Source of the DNA: Synchiropus splendidus | Taxonomy: Eukaryota > Chordata > Actinopteri > Syngnathiformes > Callionymidae | Direction of reading: 5' to 3' | DNA length: 64,000 bases | NCBI RefSeq assembly: GCF_027744825.2 | Contig: NC_071334.1 | Coordinates: 8,553,437 to 8,617,436 of the forward strand | Shown: positions 60,801-64,000 of the stretch, in pieces | Numbering within the stretch: the stretch's first letter is position 1 | Layout: each line of letters begins with the position of its first letter | Made by a program: the position numbers and the translations under genes | Notes under the pieces: generated by a model | Seen by the model: only the letters and a program-made list of their open reading frames with translations | Databases searched by the model: none | Told to the model about the DNA's origin: nothing

Positions 60801-60804
60801 GACG

Positions 60805-61925
60805 AGCGATGCAAAATGGAACAAAAATATGTGTCATTCATTTAACACTCTGCTCTGTAACCACACCATTCCACCCACTGTCTAATATGGAAATAGAACC
60901 CCTTTACTTCCTGTTTATGTCCACACAACAGCTGCTGCCCTCATGGTTACTTCACATTGTCGAGTCAAATCTCAAGCTTAAATGCTTCTGACATGTTTGA
61001 ATACCTGGCTCATCGACAATTTAGACCCGTGGTTCCATTGTTGATGGGCAGACACAAGCGGATCTCGATAGCTGATGTTACGACCGAGCCTCCTGGGGGA
61101 TCCGCGTCAATAAAGCAATAGGAGATGATGCCATTTTTAGACCTTGAACCAATCACCGAAGAGAGAAGTGGCGGTTAAACATCTGGGAGCATTTTCCTCC
61201 TGTACTGCAAGCTTCCTTGGGAAGAGCTGGAGCCTGGTGGGGATATTGGGTAACAGCCACAGAAGTAACAAGAGACGGATGGAAATCCTCACCAGTTGAG
61301 ATTTGAAACTTGCCAATCCAACTCAAAGGCCTTGCAGCCACCTCAGTGACCTTCTGTCGACTGATGCAGTTTGGTTTGACTCACACAAGCTCAACGACAG
61401 ACATCCTTCTCCTTTCTGCATCTCTCATCACACACAGCAAGTCAGACTCCAACACCTTAACTTATCTTGCACATCCTCTCCAGTCACACAGAAGACACAT
61501 TAAAACAACACAAAACCTCACAAAGAGAGTTCAACTCAGCATTTTTATGTGTATGTGTGTGTGTAGGGGCATCAAGTCCAAAAATCCATTTTGTTGCTGA
61601 AATGTTCGGCAAAATAGGAAAAACTAAACATTTAAGATTTCAATTCTGAATGTCAGTCATAAATATTGGAAGACTTTGGCAACAGAACTAAGGAGGAAAC
61701 ATGCAAAAAGCATCACTTAGAAAGTACATTTTTCAGTACTATAATACTATATATTTTGAAGCACAGTAAATACAGTTAAAATGAGCATTACACAATAAAA
61801 TAATTTAACATTTAGATCTAAATACCAATAAAAATAGACATACATTGGGAGTAATGGCAATAAAAGAAATTTAAATACATTAGATTCTGATGTGTTCTGT
61901 ATTGTTCAAAGAAAATACAATTTAT
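60805..61925. other. No gene seen
   Basis: Unique sequence to about 61500, then AT-rich DNA with a short GT run near 61551-61564. Short frames only. Confidence 0.5.
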
Positions 61926-61929
61926 CCAC

Positions 61930-62015
61930 TAGATATACTCTGACTTCAAAAAGGCCAAATAAATACAGGCAAAGGGCCACAGTTGGTCCATATCTGCTTG
62001 AGAGACACCGTTGAG
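61930..62015. mobile_element. hAT-like end fragment, related to 57249-57320
   Basis: TCTGACTTCAAAAAGGCCAA, ATAAATACAGGCAAAGGGCC, then ACAGTTGGTCC align with TGACTCCAGGAGGGCCACAT, AAATACAGTCAAAGGGCCGC and ATTTGGCCC at 57253-57305. The far end is not recognised. Confidence 0.5.
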
Positions 62016-62019
62016 TATC

Positions 62020-62490
62020 ACCGCTATGTGTTTTTCGACCGTGGGCGGAGGATATCGGAGTGAGATGCCGACAGCGAGAGAGAAAGGGAAATTAGCATTA
62101 GTAGAAAGTAGCCAGATTCAGTACGGATCAGCTCACGAGACAGTTCCAAAAGAGACAGCATCACTCTGACAGGCACTTGGCTGGATTCCCCTGCATCGAT
62201 CCTGCTGGTCTTATCTTGTCTGACACGATTGCCGCATCTCGCCGCTGAGATGACCTTGAGCTTTGTGTCTGGGCAGCTGCTCCAGGGCTTGGGAAGTGGG
62301 TCCTGGTCAAGACAGAACAATCGCTTGGACAACCACCGGCAGAGACCCAAGAAACGATTTGAACTGGAGTGTGATTTCATCTGAGGGTGGCAGCCCATAC
62401 TGGCATGCTGTCGTTGCCTTGTGGGTGGAGAACCGGGTAGGGACACAAGGGACATGTCCCTGCTCAATTCCCTGCCGATAATGTGGAGTC
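62020..62490. other. Long minus-strand open frame, probably non-coding
   Basis: A 166-codon minus-strand frame runs 62524 to 62024. It starts inside the hairpin at 62492-62543 and ends in a Ser/Leu low-complexity tail made by a CTCTCTCGCTG tract. I recognise no domain. The GC level is higher than around it, so an old repeat is possible. Confidence 0.35.
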
Positions 62491-62491
62491 T

Positions 62492-62543
62492 CACAAATGG
62501 CAGTGGTTTATTGATAGAGATCAATAAACCACTGCCATTTGTG
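62492..62543. repeat. Perfect 24-bp hairpin with 4-nt loop
   Basis: CACAAATGGCAGTGG then TTTATTGAT at 62492-62515 is followed by the loop AGAG and an exact 24-base reverse complement at 62520-62543. Pairing stops at both outer sides. The stem is GC-moderate, not a simple repeat. Confidence 0.97.
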
Positions 62544-62626
62544 TTGGGCCAATAAGTACAATAGAGAGGACCACTGAAAAAGTGTTTCTCTGGAAATCTA
62601 CACAGATATGAATATATTCTGTGGTC

Positions 62627-62628
<2 letters not shown>

Positions 62629-62700
<72 letters not shown>
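62629..62700. repeat. (TA)n microsatellite
   Basis: About 36 TA units, followed by a short GT stretch. Confidence 0.97.
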
Positions 62701-62703
<3 letters not shown>

Positions 62704-62903
62704 TGTTTATGTGTGTGTGTTTGGTAAGGATTTGAAGGATTTGAAAGAATAGATTGGTCGGGAATCTGTTCGACTAAAGTAAAACAGTATTTTAAAATTT
62801 AATTCTATGAGCGCCATATATTTTTAGTACTAAATGCAACTCAATGGAAGAGGAAGACCAACAATTTTACAGTATGATAATACTGAATATTTTTTAAAAT
62901 TTG

Positions 62904-62905
<2 letters not shown>

Positions 62906-62999
<94 letters not shown>
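62906..62999. repeat. (TA)n microsatellite
   Basis: About 46 TA units, ending 23 bp before family A copy 21. Length in an assembly is unreliable for such tracts. Confidence 0.97.
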
Positions 63000-63002
<3 letters not shown>

Positions 63003-63021
63003 ATTGTTAGATTACTCTACT

Positions 63022-63200
63022 CTAGATGAGGCTTCATGAAACAGTGTCATTATTTTTCAAAGCTCAGTAGGTGGTGCTGTCAGATTCAAAATGATGTGAG
63101 GTTTCAGTGAAGTAGCTGTTTAAACCAATGATTTCAGAGCAAAGTGTGACATCTAGTGGGCCCTGAAAATGTGAACACTGTTCCATGAAGCCTCACCTAA
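63022..63200 (+). mobile_element. Family A MITE, copy 21
   Basis: AGATGAGGCTTCATGAAACA, core TCAGTAGGTGGTGC, ATGATGTGAGGTTTCAGTG, AGTAGCTGTTTAAACC, and right core reading CCACTAGATGTCAC on the minus strand. It ends CACTGTTCCATGAAGCCTC. It is joined almost directly to copy 22. Confidence 0.9.
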
Positions 63201-63385
63201 TGTAATGGGCTGAGGAGGCTTCATGAAACAGTGTCCTCATTTTCAGAGCTCTGTAAGTGGTCTCGAACTATGTAGGTTCTATTGGAATACCTGCTCAAAA
63301 CCAGTGCTTATAGAGTATCTAGTGACCTCTAGTGGGCCCTGAAGATATGGACACTGTTTCATGAAGCCTCATCAGCCACTCACTG
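63201..63385 (+). mobile_element. Family A MITE, copy 22
   Basis: GTAATGGGCTGAGGAGGC leads to TTCATGAAACAGTGTCCTC and GAGCTCTGTAAGTGG, an eroded left core. The right side CTAGTGGGCCCTGAAG ends GGACACTGTTTCATGAAGCC and CATCAGCCACTCACT. A direct tandem neighbour of copy 21. Confidence 0.9.
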
Positions 63386-63389
63386 GTCA

Positions 63390-63845
63390 TGACAATGAGT
63401 CTGCACCGTTAATAAAGCCCTGTTCTAGAGGCACAACAACACAGATATTGAATGAAAGAAAAATATCTAAAGCCATAAGATGCATTTATAACATTTTTTT
63501 TAACAATAAAATCTAATTTTAGAAGTGCTGCCTCATAGAAGTAATGTGAAAGCCACTGCCTTGAGGGATGCACTTAAATATGCAGTAGCTCTTTGGTTCA
63601 ATATCCTTGGTTGTCTTCCACGGAATTTGCTATCTTCAGTTTGAACAGTAGTCTAGAAGGAAGCGCACTAAAAGTGGGTCAGTTTGAAGTGTTTTCAGTG
63701 TGAAAGTGTATATGAAACATGCAGGTGCTGATAGTGGCTCCACCGCTAAGAGAAAATCATGCTTCCAGCTGAAGTGGGACATTGTGTTCAGCGGCGATTG
63801 TAGATTTCATCCATTTTCAGCTGCTCAAGATATGTCAGAAGATGT
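63390..63845. other. No gene seen
   Basis: Unique sequence, no long frames. Confidence 0.5.
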
Positions 63846-63849
63846 CATG

Positions 63850-64000
63850 AAATGAAATCTTTGCCAATTATGTGATCCATTTTCCACCTAAGCGAGCAGC
63901 AGACTCTTTGGGTGCGAAGCTTATCTGTTAATAATAGGCATAATTAGAGATGGAGAAGATTCGCCGCTGAGTGACTTTCTGAGAGTGTAGTGCGATGCAT
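63850..64000. promoter_or_regulatory. Candidate conserved non-coding element at window end
   Basis: GCTTATCTGTTAATAATAGG and CATAATTAGAGATGG in a repeat-free block that continues past the edge. Weak evidence. Confidence 0.2.

Noticed and set aside
62024..62524. 166-codon minus-strand open frame
   Set aside because: It starts inside a perfect hairpin and ends in a Ser/Leu low-complexity tail, with no recognisable domain. Probably chance or an old repeat.

Overview
The window looks like teleost fish nuclear DNA. No block carries the dense long reading frames or intron-exon series expected of a protein-coding gene. What it does carry is typical of ray-finned fish: a Rex3/RTE-like LINE tail, hAT-type terminal repeats, an interspersed repeat of the familiar GGAGAACATGCAAACTCC type, many CA/TA microsatellites, and at least one abundant short foldback element. 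The species cannot be named from the sequence. I read it as a gene-poor (intergenic or long-intron) region.

The dominant feature is a short inverted-repeat element, called family A here. I count 22 full or partial copies, spread from position 245 to 63385. A full copy is about 190 bp. Its outer arms read TAGTGATGGGCTGATGAGG..., continue through GAGGCTTCATGAAACAGTG, and return as the reverse complement. Two copies are flanked by 7-of-8 matching 8-bp direct repeats, which suggests a non-autonomous hAT element. Each arm carries a block like CCACTAGATGGCGC, which fits the vertebrate CTCF core consensus (CCASYAGRKGGCRS). A full copy therefore has two CTCF-like cores in inverted orientation. At least nine cores match all 14 positions by eye. 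Six pairs of copies lie within 150 bp of each other.

Other repeats by region: 0-4 kb has two decayed reverse-strand copies of an LTR-like family (B), whose best copies lie at 39.97-40.73 and 43.36-44.09 kb. A second family (C, about 500 bp) has copies at 16.06, 26.84 (reverse) and 57.33 kb. The 16 kb copy sits between two copies of the same ~70-bp sequence. An inverted-repeat transposon lies at 21.5-22.2 kb, and MITE-like elements lie at 28.78-29.14 and 34.15-34.34 kb. A 5'-truncated Rex3-like LINE with one in-frame stop lies at 30.35-31.19 kb on the minus strand, with a more decayed relative near 23.8 kb. hAT-like ends occur at 10.95, 12.15, 26.35, 40.74, 56.85-57.32 and 61.93 kb. Long A(n)(TA)n and (TA)n tracts lie at 36.4, 49.7, 62.6 and 62.9 kb.

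Between repeats are several stretches of complex sequence rich in homeodomain, SOX and octamer-like words (for example 8.64-9.13, 15.17-15.39, 44.10-44.64, 48.05-48.36, 54.35-54.62 and 60.41-60.80 kb). They look like conserved non-coding elements, but only a cross-species alignment could establish that. One weak candidate exon is noted at 47013-47223. The most interesting feature is family A, a mobile element that may have seeded paired CTCF-like sites through this locus.
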